Positions 1-8,119 of a DNA stretch of 46,325 nucleotides are shown in pieces. The stretch lies in contig JADGOV010000012.1 of NCBI GenBank assembly GCA_017882785.1, forward strand, positions 1-46,325, given 5' to 3'. This DNA comes from Frankiaceae bacterium. GTDB lineage: Bacteria > Actinomycetota > Actinomycetes > JADGOV01. Made by a program: the position numbers and the translations under genes. Position 1 is the stretch's first letter; every line of letters begins with the position of its first letter. The notes beneath the pieces are model-generated. The model was not told where the DNA came from. It saw nothing but the letters and a program-made list of their open reading frames with translations, and did no database searches.

Positions 1-271
1 GCACCCACGCCCCACCCAGCCGACGGGCGTCCAACACCTCGACCTCGGCCCCCGCCGCGGCGGCGACCGCCTGCGCCGGGTCGAGGAACCGCGAGATCGC
101 GGACACCAGCCGCGCCAGCCCGGCCCGGTCCACACCCTCCGCATGCCCGAAGCTGTGGATCACCTTCGCCGTCGGCGCACCCGTCTCTGCGTGCCGCTCG
201 TTGTGCGCCAACTGCAGGTAGGACACCGTCGAGCCGTCCCGATTCCGCCGCCGCGTCTCCCGCAGGTACAC
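1..271 (-). pseudogene. IS1634-like transposase, N-terminal part, cut by window edge
   Basis: Read leftwards from a GTG at 271, the frame is open to the window edge. It encodes VYLRETRRRNRDGSTVSYLQ, followed by LAHNERH and AKVIHSFG, then DRAGLARLVSAISRFLDPAQA. This is the usual N-terminus of IS1634-family (IS4-superfamily) DDE transposases of actinobacteria. The catalytic residues would lie beyond the window, so I cannot tell whether the element is intact. A typical family member is above 500 residues and only 90 are visible. Terminal inverted repeats could not be assigned. Confidence 0.7.
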
Positions 272-1440
272 CGACAGCCAAGCACCCGACCCGTCGCGGC
301 ATCGGGCGCCACGCCACAAGCCGTGTGCCTACACGAATCGGCTTCCCGGAACCACCGTCAACCATCTAGCCAGGCACTATGCCCGCCAGGTACAGGTGCC
401 AACCAGCCGCCGAACTCCGGCCTGGCCCCGACGCACAACCCGCGGACCGTCTACGACTGTCCGGAACAGTCGAACGACGTGGGTCGATCCGTTGCGGCGG
501 CTCTTCCTCTCACGTCCCGGTGTGTCGCCGTGCGATCCGCGTGCACCAACGACTGGTTGGCACCGGTGCAGCGCGTCCACTGGCTGTCAGTCGGCGCACC
601 CAGGCTCGACGAGCCACCGCCGGACGGCGGCCGAGTCCCAACTCAGGTGCTTGTCCACCCGAAGCGCATCCGGCCCGGTGCAATGTACCGCCACTGATGC
701 GGGGTCGACACCGACGCCGACAGGGACACCCGGGGGTCGTGTCCGTCCACAACCACTCGCCGTCGGGCGCTTGCCGGCGGGCAGGAACATCGGCGTGATC
801 GGCGTGGCAGGACGACCCCGAGGTTGCGACGTACGAGATGTGAGGGTCGACGTCGTCGGAAGTAGTCACTGCTCGTGGGGAGAGGGTGCCTGCCCCGCCG
901 GGTGCCCGCCTTCGAGCGTGGCCGGTGGGCCGTCGACTGCGCTGCGCTGGCCGTCGAGGCGAATCGGCGCGTGTCCGTGGATGATTCCGCGGGCCTGGAA
1001 CTCCACCACTTTCGCGGAGCCACCCGGCAATGGCGCCGGAACTGCCCGGCGGTGAACCCGCAAGCCACGGCGAGGCGGCGAGTCAGCGCGATGGTGAACC
1101 GACTCCGCTGCCCGGAACTTCCACAGCAAGTGCCCTTGTAGTCGTGGTGAGTACATCGCCAGCAGCACAACAGAATAGCCTTCACCCTAATTGTGCCTCC
1201 GGTCACGGAATGTTCCAGGCCACCGAAGGGCTAAGTAGCAAGGCGCTCCTCCGTGACCTCGCAGGTGACAGATCAGCGGACTTAGCGTTGAACGCCTGCG
1301 TCTAAGGTCCGCAACTGAGCACCAAGGCCGCCCGCGGAGGGTCTTAAGTCCTTCATCCGATTGCGCCAGACGCTTCATCCGACTGCACCATTCCAACCCT
1401 CTGTTCAAGTTCTATCCTCAGGATAGATACAAAAGTGACG
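272..1440. other. Gene-poor stretch beside the transposase
   Basis: Open frames exist on both strands but none shows a recognisable family, a convincing ribosome binding site or a protein-like composition. A minus-strand frame around 587-790 (ending AVRRWLVEPGCAD) is the most protein-like and could be a decayed gene. From about 1150 the sequence becomes richer in A+T than its surroundings. I see no intact gene. Confidence 0.5.
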
Positions 1441-1444
1441 TGGA

Positions 1445-1675
1445 ATGAGGGACGTGATCGCTATTCCAAGATTCTTTCAGGAACGTGCCAAGCTGGCTGG
1501 AATGAGCAGAAGGCAGTCTGCGGCGACTAACGAGCAGATCGAGACGCAGCGGACGACCGTCCGGGCTGCGCGGAGCGAACTACTTCTCGACCAGCACATC
1601 GCTGCTCTGGTGGCTGATGCTCACGAGTTGACCGAGGAGCAGCGGACTCGGATCCGGCTGCTTCTACGTGGTTGA
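1445..1675 (+). CDS. Small hypothetical protein, 76 aa
   Basis: The ATG at 1445 opens a 76-residue frame. The protein is charged and mostly helical, without signal peptide or membrane segment. Its end, AALVADAHELTEEQRTRIR followed by LLLRG, resembles the C-termini of many short actinobacterial proteins (a helix with LTxEQRxRxxxLL), often encoded near mobile DNA. No function can be given. The upstream region lacks a strong Shine-Dalgarno sequence. It lies between the gene-poor stretch and a broken zinc-ribbon gene, so it may be accessory. Confidence 0.45.
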   Translation: MRDVIAIPRFFQERAKLAGMSRRQSAATNEQIETQRTTVRAARSELLLDQHIAALVADAHELTEEQRTRIRLLLRG

Positions 1676-1857
1676 CAGCCTCGTCGCCTTGATGGAGGCG
1701 AAGATCCGAATAACTCAACTGGTGATGCCGACAAGGCTCTGGGCAGATTCTGATAGCCAGGTAGTGCGGTCTCAAGGCAATCACAGGGATAGCTCGGAGC
1801 CACAGTAGTCCAGATACAACCACGTGCTAAGTGGAAAACACCAGGAAGGAAGTAATC

Positions 1858-2185
1858 ATGAAGTGCCCGGACAACCACGAGAATCCGGAAGAAGCCCACT
1901 TCTGCCAGAGTGCGGGGCCAGCATCCAGTCGGCCGAAGAGCAGACATTGGAACCGGAGTCAGCCGCAGCTCGCAGAGCAAACCGAAGGTCGGCGTGACGA
2001 CTAGTCAGCTTGAGACAAGAATATCGGGAGATGGGTGGAGCAGCAACTCCGATACCACGGCCTCCTATTGCGGCCCCCGATGTCGGATGTGCTGCACAGA
2101 CAGTCGGCCCTGATGGTTCCGGCGAATATCAATGCCGTGAATGTTGATGACAACACTTCGGCTATCTATTCCGTCACCGGATGAC
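1858..2185 (+). pseudogene. Frameshifted zinc-ribbon protein gene
   Basis: A good ribosome binding site (AGGAAGGAAG) precedes ATG 1858. The frame reads MKCPDNHENPEEAHFC and then loses one base at about 1906. Read one frame over it continues ECGASIQSAEEQTLEPESA and stops at 1995-1997. Restoring one C would give FCPECGAS, a zinc ribbon with the CPxxH...FCPECG pattern. A second cysteine-rich trace, GEYQCREC, is visible near 2115-2157 followed by stops, and may be the other half of the same gene. The N-terminal reading is firm; the link to the second part is an inference. Confidence 0.55.
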
Positions 2186-2319
2186 ACAGGCAGTTATGTC
2201 ACTTCGAGTAACATGCAGTTATACCACTCCTTGGTTCAAGGACTTCCGGAGAGCGAGCCCCTGAAGTGACGCTAAGAGGGCGACGATGCCTAAGCAAGAA
2301 GGATAGAGGGTAATACATT

Positions 2320-2979
2320 ATGAGTGATACACCCACCGAAACCATCCAGCCGGATGGAGATCCCTCCAAGAAGCAATCTGCCTTCAAGCAGCCGTGGTTT
2401 CTTGCGCTGATGGCTGTCTTGTTGATCGCCGTCGTGGCCGGCGTGATCACCAAGACCGTGAACGAAAACCAGAACGCCAAGATTGGCGCGATCCAGCTCC
2501 AGCAGAAGCAGGACAAGGCCAAGGCCGCGGCGGCTGTCGCCGAGGTAAAGCATGACGCCGCCGCAGCCAAGCAGAAGGCCGCGGCCGCCGCGGCTGCTTC
2601 AAAGACCAAGCGTGATGCCAGAGCTCTGGCCAAGGCGCAGAAGGACGCTGCGGATGCCAAGAGACTTGCGCAGCAGGCGCAGAAGACCCCGCCTAAGGTT
2701 ACCGTAGTGAATCCTCCAGCGCCGGCTCCGGTCTATGTGAATTCGACTCCGGACTATTCCAGCAACTCGCTGGGGCTGCCATCTGGACTGCTCTGCAAGG
2801 ACGTGGTCGCTCATGGCTTCGGATACTCCGACGCTGTCTCGTACTGGTACTCCGAGGGCTCACCGTCCCGTATGGACGCTGACAACGACGGCATCCCGTG
2901 CGAGACGGTATACAGCTCGTCTGACGTAATCTCGTACTGGAACGGCCAAGGTGTCTACGGCGGCTATCTCGGCAACTAG
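2320..2979 (+). CDS. Membrane-anchored Excalibur-domain protein
   Basis: The 219-residue protein has a short polar N-terminus, one membrane segment at about residues 26-47 (WFLALMAVLLIAVVAGVITK), and a long Ala/Lys/Gln-rich stretch (about 55-125) that should form a coiled coil. A Pro-rich linker follows, then a C-terminal Excalibur calcium-binding domain with the signature MDADNDGIPCE and an SYW repeat before and after it. Excalibur domains have the EF-hand-like DxDxDGxxCE loop and usually sit outside the membrane. The topology fits a cell-envelope role, but the actual function is unknown. The start is supported by an AGAGGG motif upstream. Confidence 0.75.
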   Translation: MSDTPTETIQPDGDPSKKQSAFKQPWFLALMAVLLIAVVAGVITKTVNENQNAKIGAIQLQQKQDKAKAAAAVAEVKHDAAAAKQKAAAAAAASKTKRDARALAKAQKDAADAKRLAQQAQKTPPKVTVVNPPAPAPVYVNSTPDYSSNSLGLPSGLLCKDVVAHGFGYSDAVSYWYSEGSPSRMDADNDGIPCETVYSSSDVISYWNGQGVYGGYLGN

Positions 2980-3060
2980 CAATACCAGTCTCCGACCGAA
3001 GAGATCATTAGGTGCAAGCCCTAACGGAGGCGCTCGTTAGCAATGACGTTCTAACTCAGG

Positions 3061-3340
3061 AATCGGAAAGGTGTTTCCGCCCTGGCGGGCAGGCTCGTCC
3101 GGACCGGCCGCAACTGGCAGCTGCGGCTCGACCGGGACTGGCCGTGGCCCTGGGCCCGACATCTCGCGACGGGTACATCCGGCTCCGCGCCGCTCCCTGG
3201 CCAGGCACGCCACCCCCTTCCCGAGGTCATCGCCTATAGGGCACGCTGCTCCGGCGACAACCTCGCAGCTCACCGGGCCGGGGAGGGCCTGCCCCGTTCC
3301 CGCCGTCCCCATCTGATCAGAACGCTCAGGGCGAAGTAGT
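3061..3340 (+). pseudogene. Probable transposase C-terminal remnant
   Basis: A frame without its own start reads ALAGRLVRTGRNWQLRLDRD followed by WPWPWARHLAT, and ends at the TAG at 3338. The pattern RxVRTxRxWxLRLxxxWPW resembles the last residues of IS1380/IS4-type actinobacterial transposases. Nothing upstream in frame resembles the DDE core, so this is a fragment if real. The family assignment is from pattern memory and is tentative. Confidence 0.35.
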
Positions 3341-3538
3341 TGGAGAGGTGGCGTTGCGACGATCAGCGGAGGCGGGGCCGTCGCCACTGTGATCTCCATC
3401 GCGGCGCGCTACGCCGAGAGACGACCTTGCGCACGCTGGCTGCCGATACCTGAGCCTGAAGGGACAAGGGACCTTCGACACTGGGCCGCCCACCGCCTCC
3501 GGGACCAGAGTTGAGAAGAGATTAGGAGTTGTCTGCCC
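3341..3538 (+). other. Spacer upstream of the GerW-like gene
   Basis: No recognisable gene. It should contain the promoter of the gene starting at 3539, but no clear -35/-10 pair stands out. Confidence 0.4.
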
Positions 3539-4066
3539 ATGCCTGGCCCTCTTCTTGCCCCGTCCGCCAACGGCTTCTCGGCGGCGACGACGGCGACGGC
3601 CGATACCTCGCGGACCCTCGCCTTCAGTGAGCCGTACGAGCGGGACGGCGTGACCGTGATCCCCGCTTCGACGACCCGCGCCCACGGTGCCATCAGTGCC
3701 CTGCCAGGGCGGCAGCGGCGGCGCCTCGACGCCCAGACCCGCGGGGCCCGCCCTGCCGGGGCGTTCGTCGTGCGAGACGGCTCGGCCCGCTGGCACCCCG
3801 CCATTGATCTGACCCGCGTGCTGACCACCGGCGAGGTGGTCATCGGCGCGGTCATCATCGCCCACCGGCTGATGCGGCGCCCGAGTGCGGCGCGGGCCAA
3901 CGTCACCATGGGGCCCGGCGGCTGGGTCAGCATGAAGGGCGGGGCGATGGCCGTACGACCCAGCGAGCGATTCTGGCGCAAGCCGGCACCAGCGCGCGAG
4001 GCGTCGCGGCGGCCACTGTGGGCCCGCCTGCTCGCGGCCAAGCCGCTGCAGGTACTTCTCGGCTGA
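3539..4066 (+). CDS. GerW (YtfJ)-like sporulation-associated protein
   Basis: The 175-residue product carries the GerW-family layout: an N-terminal segment SEPYERDGVTVIPASTTRAH, a low-complexity middle, then PAGAFVVRDGSARWHPAIDL and a hydrophobic segment VLTTGEVVIGAVIIAHRL. In the family the motif is typically GVTVIPVxxV...GG...PxGxxVVxxGxVRWxPAVDxxR. Bacillus GerW is involved in spore germination; actinobacterial members occur widely and are mostly uncharacterised. The C-terminal 50 residues (basic, Arg-rich) are longer than in many members. ATG 3539 has an AGGAG motif about 11 bases upstream. The glycine-rich middle typical of the family is largely replaced by a basic segment. Confidence 0.6.
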   Translation: MPGPLLAPSANGFSAATTATADTSRTLAFSEPYERDGVTVIPASTTRAHGAISALPGRQRRRLDAQTRGARPAGAFVVRDGSARWHPAIDLTRVLTTGEVVIGAVIIAHRLMRRPSAARANVTMGPGGWVSMKGGAMAVRPSERFWRKPAPAREASRRPLWARLLAAKPLQVLLG

Positions 4067-4133
4067 CAGCGCGGTGCCCCGACACCCCTGTCACGGCGCC
4101 CTTGTCCCTACGGAGCACCCGCTGGCCCGCAGG

Positions 4134-4583
4134 TCAGTCCTGGTCCAGAGGCTCCAGCAGGAACACCGGGATCTCCCGGTCGGTGTTGCGCTGATAGTCG
4201 GCGTAGTTGGGGAAAGCGGCCACCGCCCGCTCCCACCAGCGGACCCGCTCATCTCCGCTGAGCTGCCGAGCGTTCATGTCCGACCTTGTCGGACCGTCCT
4301 GCAGCTCGATGTGCGGATTCGCGACCAGGTTGTAATACCACGTCGGGTGCGTCGGGGCGCCGCCCCGCGATGCGACCGCCGCATAGCGGCCGTCGTGCTC
4401 GACCCGCATGACCGGATTCTTCCGCAGCGTGCCGCTCCGCGCTCCCCGGCTGGTCACGACGACCACCGGGAGGCCGGTGTTACGCAGAGTGGTTCCCTCG
4501 GTGCCGCCGGAGCTCTCATAGAGCTCCACTTGATCGCGGACCCACTTCTCCGGACTCGGCTCGTACTTCCCGTCAAGAGGCAC
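4134..4583 (-). CDS. F420H2-type deazaflavin-dependent nitroreductase family protein
   Basis: I start at GTG 4583 (VPLDGKYEPSPEKWVRDQVE), giving 149 residues, the normal size for the Ddn family. Upstream codons in the same open frame do not look like protein. The core TGLPVVVVTSRGARSGTLRK followed by NPVMRV, HDGRYAAVASRGGAPTHPTW and YYNLVANPHIELQDG is the classic split-barrel fold binding F420. Such enzymes reduce nitro compounds, quinones or enones with F420H2. This suggests the host makes F420. It is monocistronic and converges with the peroxiredoxin region on the other strand. Confidence 0.85.
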   Translation of the reverse strand: MPLDGKYEPSPEKWVRDQVELYESSGGTEGTTLRNTGLPVVVVTSRGARSGTLRKNPVMRVEHDGRYAAVASRGGAPTHPTWYYNLVANPHIELQDGPTRSDMNARQLSGDERVRWWERAVAAFPNYADYQRNTDREIPVFLLEPLDQD

Positions 4584-4680
4584 GCCCTGTATCCAACACC
4601 ACCAGGCGCCGCGGAGGGGGGCCAGCGCCTGCCCTTCTCGAGGACGTTCAGCCGCCGACGGCGACGGGAAAGGATCCGCT

Positions 4681-4767
4681 GTGTCCTCCATCGAGCCGGG
4701 CCTCATGGTGTACGTCAAGGTGGCCGACGCCGCGGCCGCCGTGGATGCCGGTCTGGCCCAGACGTGA
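4681..4767 (+). CDS. 28-codon ORF coupled to the peroxiredoxin gene
   Basis: A GTG at 4681, preceded by GGAAAGG, opens a 28-residue frame that includes LMVYVKVADAAAAVDAGL. Its TGA overlaps the GTG of the peroxiredoxin gene (GTGA at 4764-4767). The VYVKVADxxAAVD pattern recalls the first strand and helix of VOC/glyoxalase-like domains, so this may be the stump of a deleted gene. It could equally be a small leader ORF that hands ribosomes to the next gene. It is too short to judge by composition. Confidence 0.35.
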   Translation: MSSIEPGLMVYVKVADAAAAVDAGLAQT

Positions 4768-5336
4768 CCGACTTCACCCAGCTCCCCGGAGACCTCCCGG
4801 TGCCGGGTGACGACGGCGCCGCTGACCATCTGCGCGGCCAACCCGCACCCCGGTTGAGCCTGCCCAGCACATCCGGCGAGACGGTCGCGCTCGACGGGCT
4901 CGGCCCGGGGCGCTCGATCCTCTATCTCTACCCCTTGACGGGCAGGGCGGACGTCGACCTCCCGGACGGGTGGGACAGCATCCCCGGGGCGCGTGGGTGC
5001 ACCCCGGAGGCATGTGGCTTTCGCGATCACCACCGGGAACTGCTCGATGCGGGTGCGGCCGCCGTGTACGGGGCGTCCAGTCAGGACATCGACTATCAGC
5101 GGGAACTCGTCGCCCGCCTCGGGCTACCGTTCGCGATGCTGTCGGACACCGAGTTCTCCCTGGCTGCGACCCTGGGTGTGCCGACCTTCCAGGCCGGCGG
5201 TGTGACGCTGTACCGGCGGCTGACGCTCGTCATCCGCGACAATCTCATCGAGCACGTGTTCTACCCGATCTTCCCGCCGAATGAGCACGCGCAGCAGGTC
5301 CTGGCCTGGCTCCGGGGACCCGCTGCCACGTCCTGA
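4764..5336 (+). CDS. Peroxiredoxin (AhpC/TSA, BCP-like)
   Basis: From GTG 4764 the product has 190 residues. Its thioredoxin-like fold is marked by ILYLYPLTGRADVDLPDGWD, then GARGCTPEACGFRDHHREL, YGASSQDIDYQRELVARLG, LPFAMLSDTEFSLAATLGVP and a C-terminal HVFYPIFPPNEHAQQVLAWL. The peroxidatic cysteine should be the first Cys of CTPEAC, with the second four residues on as candidate resolving residue, as in BCP/PrxQ enzymes. The enzyme would reduce peroxides in the cytosol using a thiol donor. The open frame extends far upstream, but only the part from 4764 matches the family. The start overlaps a 28-codon ORF. Confidence 0.85.
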   Translation: MTDFTQLPGDLPVPGDDGAADHLRGQPAPRLSLPSTSGETVALDGLGPGRSILYLYPLTGRADVDLPDGWDSIPGARGCTPEACGFRDHHRELLDAGAAAVYGASSQDIDYQRELVARLGLPFAMLSDTEFSLAATLGVPTFQAGGVTLYRRLTLVIRDNLIEHVFYPIFPPNEHAQQVLAWLRGPAATS

Positions 5337-5439
5337 CGCATGTACGCAGGGCCTTCCCCGGCCACTCTCATTGCTGAGGGGCCGCGGTTGCTGAGGAGCT
5401 CCGAGCCGACGTCGCTCGACCGTGGGAGGCACGCTCAGC
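5337..5439 (+). promoter_or_regulatory. Spacer with a TTGCTGAGG direct repeat before the SDR gene
   Basis: TTGCTGAGG occurs at 5371-5379 and again at 5388-5396, 17 bases apart, upstream of the SDR gene at the left edge of the biosynthetic locus. A regulator site is possible; no known operator is recognised. The SDR ribosome binding site (GGGAGG) lies at the end of this spacer. Confidence 0.25.
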
Positions 5440-6315
5440 ATGCGCTATCTCGTCACCGGCGGTAGCGGGCTGTTGGGCCGCCGACTCGTGCAGCGGCTCG
5501 GCCAGGCGGCTGAGGTAGTCGGCACGTTCTGCTCGGCGCCGGTTGCGGGCTTGCCCCTCGTGCCGCTGAATGTCACCGAGCCGTCCCAGGTGAACGCGCT
5601 GATCGGCCCGGGTGCCTTCGATGTCTGCATCCACACCGCGGCCAACCGGAACCTCGAAGCGTGCGAGAGCAACGTCGGCAGGGTCATGCGGCTCAACGTT
5701 GAGGGCACCCGGTTCGTCGCGGAAGCGTGTCGGCGCGCGGGAACGCGCATGGTCTACATCTCCACCGATCACGTGTTCGACGGAGCACCGGAGGTCGCCT
5801 ACACCGAGGAGGACGATCCCCGACCGATCCAGGTGTACGGCTTCACGAAGCTGGCGGGTGAGTACCAGGCGCAGCGCACCGGCGGGGCGCTCTGCATCCG
5901 CGTGCCGGTACTGCACGGCGTGAGCCAACCGGATCAGCAGGAAACCTTCCCCACGCAGGCGCTGCGCCGACTTCGAGCCGGGCACACGGTCCCTGCGGAC
6001 GATCACCTTATCCGCTACCCGGTTCTCCTCGACGACCTCGTCGATGCCGTGGCCGAACTCATCGCCCAGGACGTCGAGGGCATCGTGCATTTCAGCAGCG
6101 ACCGGGGGGTGACGAAATTCGCCTGGGCCCGCCTCATCGCCGAGACGTTCGGCCTCGACTCCTCCCTCGTCCGCGCTCGCCCCGAGGGCGGTCGGGCGGC
6201 ACGACCGCGCGACAACCGCCTGCGGTCCAACCGGCTCGCTGGGCTCGGCATCCGCCCGCCGACCTCGATCGCCAACGCGACGGTATCGCTGCCGCAGTCA
6301 GCTGCCGGGACCTGA
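5440..6315 (+). CDS. RmlD-like extended SDR (NAD(P)-dependent sugar reductase)
   Basis: I choose ATG 5440 (MRYLVTGGSGLLGRRLVQRL), nine bases after GGGAGG, rather than the GTG at 5422. The 291-residue protein has the Rossmann motif GGSGLLG at the N-terminus, CIHTAANRNLEACESN, ISTDHVFDG, and the catalytic YGFTK (YxxxK). It ends with a C-terminal substrate region like dTDP-4-dehydrorhamnose reductase (RmlD). RmlD relatives reduce 4-keto nucleotide sugars, and MAT2B-like members are close in sequence. No other dTDP-rhamnose genes lie nearby, so its substrate is open. It is followed five bases later by the kinase gene, and the pair converges on the RiPP-like operon. Membership of that locus is inferred from position. 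Confidence 0.75.
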   Translation: MRYLVTGGSGLLGRRLVQRLGQAAEVVGTFCSAPVAGLPLVPLNVTEPSQVNALIGPGAFDVCIHTAANRNLEACESNVGRVMRLNVEGTRFVAEACRRAGTRMVYISTDHVFDGAPEVAYTEEDDPRPIQVYGFTKLAGEYQAQRTGGALCIRVPVLHGVSQPDQQETFPTQALRRLRAGHTVPADDHLIRYPVLLDDLVDAVAELIAQDVEGIVHFSSDRGVTKFAWARLIAETFGLDSSLVRARPEGGRAARPRDNRLRSNRLAGLGIRPPTSIANATVSLPQSAAGT

Positions 6316-6320
6316 AGCCG

Positions 6321-7388
6321 GTGGAGGAGCACCGCGATCCCGGTGATGGCGACCGCGGCGTCGTACGCGACATCCGTTGTGCCGGCGGCATCGTGACCAA
6401 ACGCGCGACGGTCGGGCGGGCGAAGCTCCTGGACGAGGTCGCCTGGCTGTCACGGCTTCCGGCGGACGTGCGCGGCTACTTCCCGCGGGTCCTGGCCACC
6501 CGACTCGGGCCAACCTGGGCCGAGTACGACATGCCGTACTCACCGTGGCCCAACCTCGCCCAGTTGCTCCTCGACGGCCAGCTGTCGGCCGACGATGCGA
6601 CCACCGCCGTCGAGCGGATTCTGTGCATGGCGTTCGACCGCATGTACCGGCGCAATACACGGCCGACTCCAGAGTGCTTCTTCCGGCGGAACTACCTGGA
6701 GAAGGTCGAGCGGCGTATGACCGTCGCGGAGGGAGCGTCCCCGCGCTTGGACCATCTGGTACGCGCGCCCACCCTCATCGTCAATGGCAGGACCGTCGAC
6801 AGTCCGCTGCGCCTGATCCGGCGGATCAGCACCGATGAGCAGTTGCTCGGGCGGCTCGCGGCGCCGCGACTTGGCATGGTCCACGGCGATCTCAAGTTCG
6901 ACAACATCCTCCTCGCGCCCGGCCCACTCGAGGCGTCGAGCTTCCTGCTGCTCGATCCGCGCGGGGCAACCTTCGCCGGTGGGGCGGAGGGGGATTATCT
7001 GGACGACATCGCCAAGCTCCGCACGAGCACCCTCGCGCTCTACGATCTCGTCCGAACCGGCCGCATGGTGGTCCAGGTCAGGGGCACGCGGATCTCAACC
7101 GCGCTCGACCAGGCAGCGTCGCCAACGGCGGGTGTGTTCGCGGCGCTCGACACAGCCCTCATGGGGTGGATGCCGGCCTGGGCCGCCGCCCGCAACGACC
7201 CGCAGTGGCGGCTCCGGCTGAGTTTCCTGACCCCGCTGCTCCTGCTCGCCAACGCGCCGTTTCAGCTGGCGCCGGTCACCGAGCAGACCGAGACCGTTGC
7301 GCTGGCGCTCTTCACGGCCGGCGCGCAGCAGCTACAGGCGGCGACGGACCCGTGGAGCCGGGGCTGGCAGCGGGCTAGCAGCAACTAG
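6321..7388 (+). CDS. Aminoglycoside-phosphotransferase-fold (APH) kinase
   Basis: The 355-residue protein has the eukaryotic-kinase-like fold. It has a catalytic loop MVHGDLKFDNILL (HGDLKFDN at about 188-195, with Asp190 and Asn195) and a metal-binding segment LLLDPRG (Asp212) in place of DFG. A likely nucleotide-binding Lys lies in the early strand segment IVTKRATVGRAK. APH-fold enzymes phosphorylate antibiotics, sugars, choline or homoserine-like substrates. Here it could tailor a sugar-like intermediate or protect the host. The GTG start at 6321 lies five bases after the SDR stop. Its own stop shares the tetranucleotide CTAG (7385-7388) with the stop of the convergent PdxJ-like gene. Confidence 0.7.
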   Translation: MEEHRDPGDGDRGVVRDIRCAGGIVTKRATVGRAKLLDEVAWLSRLPADVRGYFPRVLATRLGPTWAEYDMPYSPWPNLAQLLLDGQLSADDATTAVERILCMAFDRMYRRNTRPTPECFFRRNYLEKVERRMTVAEGASPRLDHLVRAPTLIVNGRTVDSPLRLIRRISTDEQLLGRLAAPRLGMVHGDLKFDNILLAPGPLEASSFLLLDPRGATFAGGAEGDYLDDIAKLRTSTLALYDLVRTGRMVVQVRGTRISTALDQAASPTAGVFAALDTALMGWMPAWAAARNDPQWRLRLSFLTPLLLLANAPFQLAPVTEQTETVALALFTAGAQQLQAATDPWSRGWQRASSN

Positions 7389-8113
7389 CCGACAGCCCGA
7401 AGGTAGTCGGGCAGGATGGCCACCGCCCCGGCAACGACGGCGTCGGCAATGAAGCGGTGGCCGACGGACACCTGATCGAGGTTTACCTGCTCGGTCAACG
7501 TGCGGAGCTGGGTCAGCCCGATGTCGTGGGCAGCGTGCACGGCCGTTCCCTGCCCGCGCGCGACGGCTGCCGCGGCGCGCAGGCGCTCGACCTCGGCGGC
7601 CTCCCGCTCGCCGCCGAAAGTCTCGACGAATCCTCGGCAGTTCAGCTCGACGCTGGTCGCGCCCGCGGCGGCGGCGAGCTCGATGCCCTCGGCAGCCGGA
7701 TCGCAGAACACGGAGACGAGGGTGTCCGGCCGAAGGCGCGCGACGGTGGCGCACAGCCGTTCCTGATCCTCAGCACCCGTCCAACCGCGTTGCGTCGTGC
7801 GGTGGCGGGCTTGGAACGGGGTGACGACGAAGGCGTGCACACTCTGCGCCGCCACGACGAGGTCGACCACCTCGGCGCTAAGGTCGCTACCGACATTCAG
7901 CTGCAGCTGACCGGTCCGCACCTCCTCCATCGCAGCCAGCGCCAGCACATCCTCGGGATGAACGTGGCGATGATCCGGCCACGGGTGGACCAGCACGGCG
8001 CGGCAGCCGCCGGCACACAGCGCCGCGGCGACACCCACCAAGTCGGGGTGTTGGCCGCCGCGCGAGGACCGCAGTAGTGCGATCTTGTTCAGACCGATGC
8101 ACAGTGTGGGCAT
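7385..8113 (-). CDS. Divergent PdxJ-like (pyridoxine 5'-phosphate synthase) homologue
   Basis: The 242-residue protein matches PdxJ along its length. GLNKIALLRSSRG aligns with GVNIDHxATLRxARG, VHPWPDHRHV with VHLREDRRHI, VSVFCDPAAEGIELAAAAGA with SLFIDxxxxQIxxAxxxGA, and QVSVGHRFIADAVVAGA with the phosphate-binding NIGHxxIxxAVxxG strand. PdxJ condenses 1-deoxyxylulose 5-phosphate with 3-amino-2-oxopropyl phosphate. His43, His50, Glu157 and His196 are kept. The catalytic Glu of LxLEMA is Asn73, the Glu of VPEKR is Phe100, and the DH of NIDH is missing. Actinobacteria normally make PLP with PdxS/PdxT, so this is probably a neofunctionalised enzyme acting on related phosphates. It is the last gene of the operon, six bases after the AurF-like gene. 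Confidence 0.75.
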   Translation of the reverse strand: MPTLCIGLNKIALLRSSRGGQHPDLVGVAAALCAGGCRAVLVHPWPDHRHVHPEDVLALAAMEEVRTGQLQLNVGSDLSAEVVDLVVAAQSVHAFVVTPFQARHRTTQRGWTGAEDQERLCATVARLRPDTLVSVFCDPAAEGIELAAAAGATSVELNCRGFVETFGGEREAAEVERLRAAAAVARGQGTAVHAAHDIGLTQLRTLTEQVNLDQVSVGHRFIADAVVAGAVAILPDYLRAVG

Positions 8114-8119
8114 GACTGG

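Noticed and set aside
643-1206. 187-residue minus-strand frame
   Set aside because: Composition is Arg/Ser-rich, with no motif, no binding site and overlapping frames of equal quality on both strands.
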